Position numbers and translations under genes: made by a program. From Podospora pseudocomata (taxonomy: Eukaryota > Ascomycota > Sordariomycetes > Sordariales > Podosporaceae): DNA of 64,000 bases. Where the stretch lies: NCBI RefSeq assembly GCF_035222375.1, contig NC_085890.1:3658001-3722000 (forward strand). Reading direction: 5' to 3'. Each line of letters begins with the position of its first letter. Position 1 is the stretch's first letter. Below the pieces are notes generated by a model, which saw only the letters and a program-made list of their open reading frames with translations, was not told the origin of the DNA and made no database searches. Below, piece by piece: positions 32,811 to 43,917 of this stretch.

Positions 32811-35800
32811 TATGGGTCGACATCGCATCAAGAGGTAGAGGGGAAATAATATGCAAGGATTCACCCTAAACCCCATTATGATCCCATAGATCTTCCACCA
32901 AACCTCTTTAATCCTCACAACACCCCTTTCTTTAACGACAACTCCATAGAAGCAACTCCTGTCATCCGCTTGTCAGCCTCAATCTTCCCAAGCAACATAC
33001 CCTGATTAATCACCCCCTACCTAAACAGCCCCCATAAAAACACACAAATCCGAAATCAGGCTCGGGCAAGGAAGTAAACTGCCCCAAAAAGGAAAATAAG
33101 CCACATACCGAAAGTCAGTCTCATCAATCGGCACCGGGCACAATGATATATTCTTGCATTTTCTACCGAGCGACACATTTTACGGTACAGTCAATGTCAT
33201 AAACCAACAAAATCCTTGTCTTTTGTAAGCTAACAAGGTGGGTATAGATGATTCAAGACAAAAGCCAAACAAAACAAAACCTCCTTTTACCCCTGACAGG
33301 CTGGGTGTGGGCCCCACTTTCCCCTGGCCATCACCTTAACTCACATGTAAGGTACAATAATTTCCTCCCGATACTACAACATTCTTCCAACCGAGTTCCC
33401 TTGCACCGTTCCCATTTCTTTCAATCGACATTGGGCTTTTCAGGGTTCTAAAGATTGGTTTTTTGTGGGGAGATAAACCCCTTGCCTTGGCCTGTGGCCA
33501 AGGACGTCTTTCTGGTACGACACTCTGTCCTCTTAGGAATTATTCGTCCGTAACCAAGTTACCAACACCAATAGCATGTTGGTGAGACTGCGGCAGCGGT
33601 GTAGTCGAGCGTGCCTGAGGTACTTTTATGCCGACATTGGATGTTTTGACGGCGATGCCTGCCTCGGCGACAAGTCAAAGAATGAAAGAGGGGTGTTTGA
33701 GCTCGACAGGCACACAACCTTAACGACAACAATCAAGTGAATTGGAAGGGCAAAAGAAGTGGATACTTGTCTCCCGGGCTAGAGCAGGCGAATGCTATAG
33801 GCATCCTACTCTTTTCTAGATATCGAATAGGAAGAGTTACCCTGAAAGCTTGAAAGCCTGTTTAGTTAAATACGCAACTTCGTAAGGTAAGCAGCTGCAA
33901 TAGCAAACATCTCTCATAGTGATAGTCATGAGACCCCGCCCTTTGAAGCCTGACTAGCCAAAGATGATAGCCGGCTGCTACACACATAGTTCTTGTCGAT
34001 GCCTTTGCCACCAGAAACAGCGAATTCCGAGCCCATTCTACCGCTACACCTTTCATCAAGATTCAAGGTAGCATGAGAACTTTTTGCGTTGAAAGCTCTC
34101 ACCTCTACCGAAAGTTGCAGGCTGCTTTTTCCACACGTCTTCTCCCAAAAATGGGTGCCACGTCATATTGCAGGGACAGCAGCTCAACACGCCAGTCATT
34201 CAAGTTCTGGATGACCCGGTGAGATGATCGTTGAAAATAGCATATTTCTTGACCAAGCTCATCAACGGGAGAATCACACCTTCGAGCGGTGGTTGAGGAC
34301 TCTAACGAGGACAAACTGTGATCAGACCAAATCGATGAGGAAGGCACTGGAGGACAAAAGACCCCATTCAAAGCCGTCATACTGGCAGAAGATTCGAGCT
34401 AGCATCATAAGTTAAAAGGATGTGGCTTGCCAGCTTGCTGATATTCATATCTTGTCTTGTTTCACTGTCCCGATGATCAACCAGGATGCGTCAAGGATCA
34501 CAAAGCCGCCCCCCGTTACTTGGCATGTTCCAGCCAGCCAGATGTCAGAAAAGCCGGCGGCAGATGGTGAGCTGCAAAAACCCACCGTGAAGCATCGGGA
34601 GACGGTTTCAAACCAAACGGGATCTGGGTACTGATCAGCAACGGTTGCGCAAGCCGGAAGCCAAGCATTCCTTGAATCAACACGGACCAGCCATGACATC
34701 TGTGCCAGAGGCGGGGGAGACCGCAGGACGTTGTGGAATGGGCCGCCGGTTTCGAGCGCCGTCTTCCACAGCAAGCGCCGCCGAGGTGTCATCAACAAGT
34801 CGGTTTCGAAAAGTCTTTTCTCTGCTTCGGGAAGGCTGTCAGAAGCTTGTGGTGTTGCAGCGAGACGCCGTTGGTTCCAAACGCCGCTCGTCCGTTGCGG
34901 TGGACTTATAGCAGCTTGGCATATCACGTGAGAGGTTCCGCATTGGTGGAGATGTGTCGTGTTTGTGGAGACTGATGGCTGGTGCACTGTTTTTGTTATT
35001 TCGGGTACGAAGCCAACCCGGCCAATCTCACCGCAACATGCCGGCCGCTAATCCACTCCTGTCAGCTGTTGGAGGGCAATAATTCGATCCAAATTTCGTG
35101 TTCTTGTCGTTTGTTCTTGGAGAATTTATGAAGATATCGGAGGTCCAAGATATCGATGGGTTCTCGATGGTGATGCAATGCCAGCCGGAATCAGGAGTTT
35201 CCAACCGCAACAGAAACTTGGAATAGCGCCCAGCTCTGGGAAGCTAGGACCAGTGGACTGACCACCCAATTGGATCGACTTTGGGACCTGCAGCAATCGC
35301 TGGTCCAATCCGGCATTGGCAGCCAAATGGCAGATCCGCGCGATATCCGGTTTCCAGTGATGGCAGCGTGCTAGGGTTTAAGTGCCTAAAGAAGACGCGG
35401 ACAACTGGGCCAGACCGTCTGCTGCCAACCTCTGCCAACCTCTACCAACGACCATTGGCGCTTGGCGGTCTAATTAACGAGCGACAGACCACCCTTGGCC
35501 CACGCAATGCAGCTCTTGGATCGAATCTTGGCCTGAGTCTTGGGGTGGCTATGCACCCCCTTTATCGAGGTTTCGGGATTCCGGGGGTGTGCCTGTTTTA
35601 ATCTCCCTCTCTCCTGAAAATCTGCCTCCATCCCTCTCTTTTTGATCCGAAAAAATCATTCCAACAAACCTCTTCCTTTTCAGTCAATCGCTCATCGACT
35701 GCTTCTTCACCCCCCAGGCCATTCCGCTCGTTTTGGTGGCCTTTTTCAACCACGCTATACATTTAATTTTTTATCCAAATAGACGCCCCTGAACCCGACT

Positions 35801-35860
35801 GTTTTCCATACGAACCACGATAGGATCCTGATATCGAATTCACCACCACATCACGCCACA
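32811..35860. other. 3 kb gene-poor region
   Basis: No supported protein gene. A possible box C/D snoRNA sits at 33050-33131 (minus strand; see findings). A 180-codon minus-strand frame at 34445-34987 has no protein-like features. The right third (35.2-35.86 kb) is the GH72 promoter with short GCCAA-containing repeats, then CT-rich tracts typical of strong fungal leaders. Confidence 0.45.
35423..35450. repeat. 10-bp tandem repeat, three copies, in the GH72 promoter
   Basis: Three adjacent units TGCCAACCTC / TGCCAACCTC / TACCAACG. TTGGC and GCCAAT-like words occur around it (35290-35330, 35450-35470). It lies about 0.4 kb before the GH72 start codon. Confidence 0.6.
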
Positions 35861-37284
35861 ATGAAGACCACGACTGTTTTGTCCGCGCTCGCGGCTGCCG
35901 CTGCTGTGAACGCTACCCCAACTGCCACTCTCCCCCTCAAGGCCCGCCAGACGGAGCTTGAGCCCATCACTGCCACCGGCAACGCCTTCTACAAGGGCAA
36001 GGAGAGATTCTTCGTCCGCGGTATCGACTACCAGCCAGGTGGTGCTGCCGCCAATGTCGACCCTCTGGCCGATCCCAAGGTCTGCAAGCCCGACATCGAG
36101 AAGTTCAAGAAGCTCGGCATCAACACCATCCGTGTGTACTCGACCGACAACTCCAAGGACCACGATGAGTGCATGGAGGAGCTCGCCAAGGCCGGCATCT
36201 ACGTCGTCCTTGATGCCAACAACCCCTTGTATTCTATCAACCGTGACGACCCTCACACCTCGTACAACGCCATCTACCTCCAGAGCGTCTTCGCCACCAT
36301 TGATGCCTTTGCTAAGTACACCAACACCATGGCTTTCTTCTCTGGCAACGAGGTCATCCACGACCATGCCAACACCACCCTCACTGCCCGCTACGTCAAG
36401 GCCACCGACCGTGACATGCGCCGCTACATCAAGGCTCGCAAGTACCGCAAGATCCTGGTCGGATACTCTGCCGCCGATGTGACCGAGAACCGTCTCCAGA
36501 CTGCTGACTACTTCAACTGCGGTACCGATGAGGAGCGCAGCGACTTCTTCGCCTTTGTGAGTTGACCGATTTTGACCGGCCCCGAGGCCGTTACACTAAC
36601 ATGATGCAGAACGATTACTCTTGGTGCACTAGCAACTTCATCGAGTCCGGCTGGGACCAGAAGGTCAAGAACTTCACCGGCTATGGTCTTCCCATCTTCC
36701 TGTCCGAGTACGGCTGCAACCACAACGTCCGTGACTTTGGTGAGCTCGAGTCCCTCATGCACCCCAACATGACCAGCGTCTACTCCGGTGGTCTCATGTA
36801 CGAGTACTCCGAGGAGCCCAACAAGTACGGTATCGTCAAGATTGAGGGTGGCGACAAGGGCAACGGTTTCGACCAGACTGGCAAGCGCACTGAGATGCAG
36901 CCCGAGTTCAACAACCTGGTCAAGGCCATGAAGGCTTTCCCCGCCCCCAAGGGTCTTGCCGGCGCCAGCACCGAGAACAAGGCTTCCAAGTGCCCCGAGA
37001 ACAACGACCACTGGATCGTCAGCACCGTCCTTCCCGAGATTCCCGAGGAGGCCCTTCAGTACTTCGAGAACGGTGCTGGCAAGGGCCCCGGCCTTAACGG
37101 CAAGGGCTCCCAGTGGGCTGGCCACGTCGCTTCCAAGAGCCCCGAGTTCCCCGATGGAGATGCCCAGGGCAGCACTGGCGGCTCTGGCTCCGATGACAAC
37201 GAGAACGCTGCTCCCCGCGGCGCTGCCTCGATCCTCTTTGTCTCCGGCCTCGTTGCTCTCGTCGCCGGTGCCATTTCCCTGTAA
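35861..37284 (+). CDS. GH72 1,3-beta-glucanosyltransferase (Gas/Gel family), GPI-anchored
   Basis: Cell-wall enzyme that cleaves and re-joins beta-1,3-glucan chains at the outer face of the plasma membrane. Two exons (35861-36556, 36610-37284) give 456 aa. Signal peptide MKTTTVLSALAAAAAVNA. The GH72 catalytic domain spans about residues 30-335: RFFVRGIDYQPGG, GINTIRVYSTDN, the acid/base Glu in FFSGNEVIHDHA and the nucleophile Glu in LPIFLSEYGCN. The intron falls inside FFAF|NDYSWC, a position I recall as usual in this family. No C-terminal X8/CBM43 domain, so it is of the shorter GH72-minus type. The end is Ser/Gly/Asp-rich followed by a hydrophobic GPI tail (GAASILFVSGLVALVAGAISL). Codon usage is strongly C-ending, suggesting high expression. 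Confidence 0.96.
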
Positions 37285-37955
37285 ATAACGCCATGTTTTC
37301 TTGGGTGTTGCTTTGCTTTTTGTTTTTGGACATAGGATACAGTTGAAGCGCTTGTGCTCTTTTTGGATAAAAAATGGGATGTTTTTTTTTGACAAGGTTC
37401 TTTTCTCTGGGTTCTTACATGAGCGCATTATGAACAGGTAATACCCGGGACATTTTGGTATCTGTTTCAGAGGCGGGTTTTTCGGCTGTACATGTTTGAT
37501 AAAATACATGAATCTGATTTAATGCTAATCGTACCTACATTACGCTTCTCGCTCGTGTCTGTTCCTGTTGTCGAGGCTTCCTTCTCATTGCAGCAATCTG
37601 GGAATTGAGGAAGGGACTATCACGTGGACTTGCTCATTTCTCGCCCTACCTCTGTCGTCTTCAATTCCGGGTTTTTGGCCCAACCGACTCCCGGCCTGTC
37701 ACATCGCGATTCAGCACACCTTCAAGGCCAGGACAGCCCTATCAGATCTTGTCATGGCGACACAGATGCTACTCGTCTTCGGAAGCGTGCAGCAGCTTGG
37801 GCAAATACCCCGCTGGCACCCGACTGTGGGCCTCACATAGGTATGGTTGTCCATAAAACACTGATACAGGACACTAGCAGACGCAAACCCCTTTCTGATT
37901 TTACATTACGCGCGACACCCAAAACAGTCCTCAACCATCATCGAACACATACATC
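37285..37955. other. Intergenic region
   Basis: 3' flank of the GH72 gene with a T-rich tract near 37390, then the promoter of the DUF4238 gene. Nothing else recognised. Confidence 0.5.
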
Positions 37956-40036
37956 ATGACTTCACAGAGCCCCCAATATCAACACTTTGTCCCTCAGTTC
38001 CTCCTTCGTAACTTCTCTCACCCCTACAAGCCAGATGGACCAACCAAAGGCCGCAAATTCCAAAAGGGGATGTTCCCAAAAGACAAAGTCGTTCGGCACG
38101 TTGATTTCGCGGTTGATCCGCCTGTTATTTGTGAGAGTCCCGTCAACCGGATCTTGGGACTGGTCAACATGTACGACAACCCGAACAAGCCAACCGCTTT
38201 GCAACGAGAAGTCGAGATCCTGTTCTCCAAACTTGAACATCAAGCTAGCCAGATCTTCCGCAAGATCAGCAAGGCTTTCGAGCAGAAAAGTACCGTGGTT
38301 TCAATGTCACGAGCTGAACGCGATCTCATGCGCAAGTTCCTCTTCCTCCTCATGTACCGGAACAGAGGGTTTCATACCCGCTTCAACCATGCCACGCCCG
38401 ACGGGTACAACGAGGATGATAAGGAGCTTGTGCGCGAGTACATGCGCAAGAACAATATCATCACGCCACTGGATGTGTGGCTCGACGGGATCAAGACCAT
38501 CATCGAGCTCCCTATGGACCCGGGAAAGAAGTGGCTGGGGGTGTTGATGGGCAAGATGTACCCTCAAGACGCCATGTGGTTCTGGTTACACGCTGAGTTC
38601 TCCTACATGGCTATTCTCACCCCTGCAGAGGATGGCGACGAGTTTATTCTGACCGACAACGCGTATGCGATATTCGAAGGCCCCAATACTTCTGCGCTGG
38701 ACGCGGAGACGCAGGAAGTCATTGATACTGAATATCTTCCCCTTCATACATTTGCACCTATTTCACCCAAGCTCTTGATCGTGCTCCGAGCCGACATATT
38801 TCCCGATCCCCTGGAAGACGCTGATGAGCGTGTTAGGGAGGCGCGGAAACTTATGCGATTAGCATGTCGTGCCCCTTTGGAATCCCCAGGCTCGGAGAAG
38901 GTTCGCTCATTGCTGGCGGACCTTCCCATCTCAAAAGCTCGAAACAACTACACGGTGATCGTTGATAGCCGACTTGAGCTCAAAGCCGGGCAGCCTCCTA
39001 AAAGACGCCAAACAGACAGATTCGACTTCACCATCTTCCCTGTCAAACAAAACCATGTCAACATGATCAACGGGATTTTTTTGGACAGTTGTGCCCCTTG
39101 TACAAGCATCGTGTTTGAGTCTCGTGACGCCTTTGCCCGCACACTCGAGTGGTATCTCACTGCACCTTGCAGCATGGGCAAAGTGTTGGGTGGGAAACAC
39201 AAGGAGATCCGCCGCCGGGCTTTGTTCAAGTTGGAGGCCATCTCCCGAGCCTTGGGTTCGCAAAAGGAAACCAAGTGGCAAGATGTAGAAGAAGTTGTGA
39301 TGGACAATGTCGAGCAGTGGCGAGCAGAGAACCTTGACAAGCAACGCAATCTTGTACGGCTCATGAACGCAGATCTTGACGGTCTATACGAAGGAGTTCA
39401 CAGGCAGGCAAACAAATATGGAAGGCCATTCAACTCGAAGTCTTATGGCCCATACTTTCTCCTTGGTAAGTCTTCCATGTCTACGTTGCATTGGTCGACG
39501 CTCACGGTGTCTAACAAACTATCTCATACACAGGTGGCTCACGGTACACAGCAGAGGAGGACTTTGCACAGGCTAACTTGATACGAAGATTCAGAATCAA
39601 GATTGACCTCTGGTCTAAAGGGATGGTTGATGAAGTTATTCGGCAGAGAAACAGGGACTTGATCGAGACTGCCTACCTTCGGCTCCCGCCACGACGTGTT
39701 TGGATGCTCATCAAGCTGATCAGACTGATGCTCCTTGCCGGTCCGGATAAGCCGGTAGACCTAAAGCTAGCAAAAAGCGAATTCGATGGTCCAGAGGATA
39801 CGATTGCACGGGGTATGTCCCGATGGGAGTTAAACTTTGATGACAGTCAAGGCTCACCGACCATAGTCCACCATCTTGTCACACCCAAAGTCCTAAACGA
39901 CCTTCTCTGGAGGACTCACATCAACGACATGTATTCGAGACGGAATCATGGCGTTGACATTTGGGCCAGGCAGAACGGCGGCTGGGATCTTGCAGCGTGG
40001 GAGATGCCGTTTTTGCATCACATACGGGGTGCGTAG
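37956..40036 (+). CDS. DUF4238 family protein
   Basis: The opening QYQHFVPQFLLRNFSHP is the signature of DUF4238, a family of unknown function that also occurs in bacteria. Exons 37956-39465 and 39534-40036 give 670 aa; the joint (GGTAAGT...ACACAG) restores PYFLLGGSRYTAEEDF. DUF4238 elements include the QHxxPxxxL start, RDLMRKFLFLLMYRNRG and a later FILTDNAYAIFEG, where Asp/Asn after a beta strand is typical. The fungal version is about twice the usual bacterial length. The stop at 40036 overlaps a possible donor (CGGG|GTGCGT). Splicing to 40085/40086 would change the last residue and add SIRNCG, and a further exon could join the frame at 40151-40441, so the C-terminus is uncertain. No signal peptide or membrane span. 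Confidence 0.85.
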
Positions 40037-40508
40037 AGTTGCACTCAATTCAATGACTGAGGAAATTATAACTGACAATGTCATAGGAAGCATTAGAAAC
40101 TGCGGTTAGGCCACTCTAACTATCAACAATGTGGCAATACTGACTCTAGCATGCCAGGAATACCTGCAATCGAGAAGTTCGGACTGGAAGTTCCCGGATC
40201 TCCAACCCCCGCTTGCACCATTGACACTTTTAGGGACATGAGACCGACGGATATACGCAAGACAATTGTCGAGCTCAATGTGAGGAAGCTAGCAGAGTTG
40301 GAATTTGACTCTCTTTTCGATAACCAGGTGGAATGTCACGATCTGTTGATGGAGTTCAAAAGGCTGTTCTTCCAGCTGTCATACCCAACCCCACCCTACA
40401 CGTGGTTATTGGAAATGGCAGTTCGAGCTGGAGTGTTGTGAAGAAAATGGTAAACATTAAGCAGTCGTTCTTGCTTTTCATAAATCATTACAACAGTCTA
40501 CCGATCCA
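40037..40508. other. Convergent gap of the DUF4238 and b561-like genes
   Basis: Apart from the uncertain 40151-40441 frame, this holds only the 3' ends of two convergent genes. Confidence 0.4.
40151..40441 (+). CDS. Possible last exon of the DUF4238 gene or small separate gene
   Basis: A 96-codon frame, MPGIPAIEKFGLEV, with protein-like composition in its second half (RKLAELEFDSLFDNQVECHD, then LLMEFKRLFFQLSYPTPPYTW). It begins 114 bp after the DUF4238 stop on the same strand and is preceded by CTCTAG, an acceptor-like site. I could not find a donor that joins it in frame, so it is either a separate small gene or a C-terminal exon reached by a splice I have missed. Confidence 0.35.
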   Translation: MPGIPAIEKFGLEVPGSPTPACTIDTFRDMRPTDIRKTIVELNVRKLAELEFDSLFDNQVECHDLLMEFKRLFFQLSYPTPPYTWLLEMAVRAGVL

Positions 40509-41590
40509 TCACTTCATAATATCCCAAGCCGTAACCCCCGTCTTGACCTCGTCACCGCTTTTCCTTCTGACCATACTCTCATCTTCCCCCTCCTTGGCCT
40601 TCTCGGTATCAGTCAGCTTCTTCTTCCGCTTCAGCTCAGCCCAAACGGAGACACCAATCCAGATGGCGCCAATAACACCTGCTACAGCGGCGTACACAGT
40701 CTTTTTCTGGTTCGTGGCTTGAGATAGATGCAGACCCAAGCCACCGGTGATGATGCCGATGATGATGCTGACCCGGCCGTTGGCCAGGTGGAGCTGGGAC
40801 CAGATCTGGCGCTTTTGCACCTTGCGGAACTTGAGATGGTGCACCACGCCGAGGACGGGCTGGATGAGGAACAGAACGAGGAGGACAAGACCGAGAATAG
40901 GGTGGTAGTTTGTTGATGTATTCGACAGCTATCTCTTATTAGCATAGGGTGAAAAAGGGGGAAAAGGGGGGAACATACCAAAGACCCAGAAGGAATCCTG
41001 ATCATGTTGACGAGGTAAATCCCCAGCGCAGCACCGCTAATGTAAATGATGGTGGCCAACACCTGGAAAATGACATGCACCCAGAATCCCCACTTCCCAG
41101 GCAACACCCGGAGAAGGATCGACCCAATGGGGAAAAGAACCACCATCGCCAGCGAGGCGAGGATCCCGTGGATGGTGCGGTAGTTCACCGCTTGTTGCGT
41201 GTCGAACGGGGCGCGGGAGTTGTTGTTGCCATTGCGGTAGCGGTAGCGGTAGCCGCCTGCGTTGCCGGTGCCAAAGTAGGCGTTTGTTGATGACGCCGAG
41301 TTGGAGTTGGAGTTGGAGTTGTGGCTGCCGGAAGAGGAGGATGTGTCGTCGTTGTCATTGTTGCTAGGGTGGTATCCAGTTCCGAAGCCGGTGCTGCTGC
41401 CGCCGCCGCCGAAGGAGGACCCACTTCTACCGCTGCCGGAAGAGGAGGACCCACTTCTGCTGCCGGAAGAGGAGGACCTACCACCACCGCCGCTGCTGCT
41501 GCCGCGGGCTGCCTCAACGGCGAAAGCTAAGCACGCGACGAGGAGCGCGATTTGGAGCAGGCGGAGGGTGAAGAAGGTGAGGGACTTCAT
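40509..41590 (-). CDS. Cytochrome b561-domain membrane protein with Gly/Ser-rich ectodomain
   Basis: Two exons (40979-41590, 40509-40928) give 343 aa; the 49-nt intron runs from GTATGT to GATAG. A signal peptide (LLQIALLVACLAFAVEA) is followed by about 100 residues of Gly/Ser with Asn and Tyr-Arg repeats, then four to five membrane spans. The His residues expected to hold two hemes are visible: YRTIHGILASLAMVV, GFWVHVIFQVLA, NYHPILGLVLLVLFLIQ and QLHLANGRVSIIIG. This is the b561 pattern seen in fungal DOMON-b561 proteins and relatives; the DOMON domain is replaced here by low-complexity sequence. The tail is short, basic and cytosolic. Likely role: electron transfer across a membrane, partner unknown. 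Confidence 0.85.
41411..41490. repeat. About 27-bp coding repeat, 2.5 copies
   Basis: GGAAGAGGAGGACCCACTTCT recurs within the Gly/Ser-rich coding region of the b561-like gene (antisense view), with GCTGCC or CGCTGCC between copies. It encodes GSSSSGSGRSG-type units and is a likely site of length change. Confidence 0.6.
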
Positions 41591-43011
41591 TTGAGATCAG
41601 CACTCACTCTACACCAAAAAGAAAAGTATGTACAATGAAGGTGGTGAAAGAGGTGAGGATTATGATAACCATGGGCGTGCCATGGCTTTTAATTAAATCT
41701 TATTTTTGACAAGCTGGCGCAGGCACCCAACGTGGTACCAAAAAAGGTCCATCAGCAGCACTGCCTGACGGGACCTAGACCGCATTGTGGCATGCCGGCC
41801 GCGGGGATGGGAACAGGGTGTCTCAGGGGCCTCCTGGGTGAGATGGTGGGTGCGCATTGCGGCGCGGGTTAGGTGGTGCTGTTTAGTTCGGCGGGGTTGG
41901 GGTGATAGTTCCGGGCGCTAATTGTTTGTAGGTAGTGGGAAGAGAATAGCTGAGGTGTCACTGGGGATGGCATGTGGAAATTGCAAACTGGAAGCTGGAG
42001 ATATTTGTTGATCGCAAGCTGGAGTTTTGGAGATTCTGGTCTGGGACTTTTGATGGGATTTTGAACGAGTTTGGTAAGGTAGGCAGCTGGTAATGCGATG
42101 TTCAAGATGCGACGGGCGCTAAGACTTGAGTCCGAAACCTTAACGTCCATTTGCTCTGGTCCCCGGGCGCTCCTGACAGGGGCTTAGTATCACTGGGGGA
42201 AAGGGCAAGAGGAGGGTATAAAACAGTCGGTTTATTGTGGCTTCAGATCCTTGTGATGGCACCTGTGAAAATCATCAGTTTGTATTTTGGCTGGTCTCGA
42301 TATGTAAGGATCTTTTATTCGGCGCTAAGTATTTCAAGGAAAAATGGAAAAGAAAGAGGATGTGATGGATGTTGGCTCCCTCCCACTAACAATTCTTTCA
42401 CCACTATCGTGAGAAAAAAAGAGCAAGCTAGCGCTTGACTCTTGGCAGGTGTTTCTTTGGCCTTTGCTGTCCCAGCAGTTTGTATGCCAACATTCATTGG
42501 CTGGATTTACGGGGCAACTGAGCCCCGCATCTCCACGCATAGGGCAGGTGCAACATGTGCTTGCATTGCAGGATGTCGGATCCGGGTGCACTGTCGACTT
42601 GAGTCTGAATCAAAGTCGCTATCTAATCTATTCGAGGCATCAACTGTCGTCACAGTCTGACAAAGGATTCGGGGGCCAGGGACAAAGAACCCTAACCTTC
42701 AACGCAAGCGTAGTGTTCATAATGCAATTGTTAATGAACAATTGGTTGTATTTGAAACGAGCCACAAAGACGCCATGATAAATCAGCAGTATTATTTAAG
42801 CCCACCTCCCTCCCGGTTTCGACTCAAAAACCACATCCATCTCGACAGTAATCTACCCCCACAACAAGCTGACGTCTCATACACCTGGAGTGCAGTGAGA
42901 CGATAACAAAGCCAAGTGGCACGAAACCTTTGTCGAGATCTGCTAACCCCCCACACAGCTATCCCCCTCCCCAAACCACAGGTAAGTCCAAACTGAGAAA
43001 CCACAGCAAAA
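41591..43011. other. Divergent intergenic region, no gene seen
   Basis: 1.4 kb between the b561-like gene (-) and a small Cys protein (+). Open frames at 42.3-42.7 kb on both strands are not protein-like. Confidence 0.45.
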
Positions 43012-43380
43012 ATGTGCAAATACTTCGACCTCTACCTCCAATGCCCCCGCTGCCGCGAAAACTCCCCCGAACAAAAGGTCGAAGTCGCCCTCTGCCAGCT
43101 CGCCAAATACCTCCCCGCTAGCGTGAAGAAGAACGGGGGCATCTGCGACGATCTCAAAACCCGCGAACTCACAGGAGTCTATGTCGAGGAGGAGCTCTGC
43201 GAACAGTGCAAGTACTCACCAAAAAGCAAGCCCAAGTTTCAGGCTTCGGGCGCTGAGTTAAGACTCTTCTTTGCGCAACTTTGGCGTCAGCACCGCGAGA
43301 CTGAGATACAGCTTGGGCCGAGGAAGCAGGAGAGGCAGAAGTTGGAGATCTCGAAGGATGGGAAGAGTATGGTGTTTTAG
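43012..43380 (+). CDS. Small cytosolic protein with CxxC pairs, hypothetical
   Basis: Not recognised by name. 122 aa, no signal peptide and no membrane span. It begins MCKYFDLYLQCPRCRENSP and later has LCEQCKYSPKSKP; the two CxxC pairs about 50 residues apart could bind one zinc ion. The C-terminal third is charged and helical (FFAQLWRQHRETEIQ, QERQKLEISKDGKS). The leader before the ATG (CCACAGCAAAA) is a good fungal start context. It precedes the ankyrin-CorA gene by 540 bp on the same strand. Confidence 0.65.
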   Translation: MCKYFDLYLQCPRCRENSPEQKVEVALCQLAKYLPASVKKNGGICDDLKTRELTGVYVEEELCEQCKYSPKSKPKFQASGAELRLFFAQLWRQHRETEIQLGPRKQERQKLEISKDGKSMVF

Positions 43381-43917
43381 GAGGTAGGTAAGTATAGATA
43401 ACATAGTAAGTGAACCGCTGAGTGTGGTTTACGCGTAATATTATCTTGATTAAATCCCAAACTATTCTGAACATACCATAGACTGATACTGTTTGTGCCA
43501 AGTATAACCTGGAAATTGTTTGTTCAAGTAGCTTCTTACCTACAGGGAAACGGTTGGGAGCTTTCATGTGCTTGACGTGTAAATTTGCAACTTCTTCAAA
43601 GAAAAATTGCTTCCATTACCTTCAGACGTCAGTTGGCGTGATTTGTCAGTCTGCGGTGTGATGACTGAGCCAAGTGCATATTATTTCGTGATATCGTATG
43701 ATGTGGCTATTCGCCAAGAGCTTAAGCCTAACGGATGCCTCTCTTTACCTTAAGTACTCAGGATACCTACCTCTCAAGGCAGTCACCCATACTCATCGAC
43801 AACTTGAAGCAGTCGAGCTCCCTAGCTATATTCATCAAATCTTCATCGATCTAGTTATCTACCTACCTTGTTCGGTATACCCCGCCCACCTGCTATACAC
43901 AAGGTTTCAAGCTCAAC
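43381..43917. other. Intergenic region
   Basis: Downstream of the small Cys protein and upstream of the ankyrin-CorA gene. Has several TACCTA words near 43760-43870; no gene seen. Confidence 0.45.

Noticed and set aside
34445-34987. 180-codon minus-strand frame in the gene-poor region
   Set aside because: No hydrophobic core pattern, motif or splice partner; other frames on both strands are equally open.
36508-37509. 333-codon minus-strand frame
   Set aside because: Antisense to the GH72 gene; produced by its strong C-ending codon bias.
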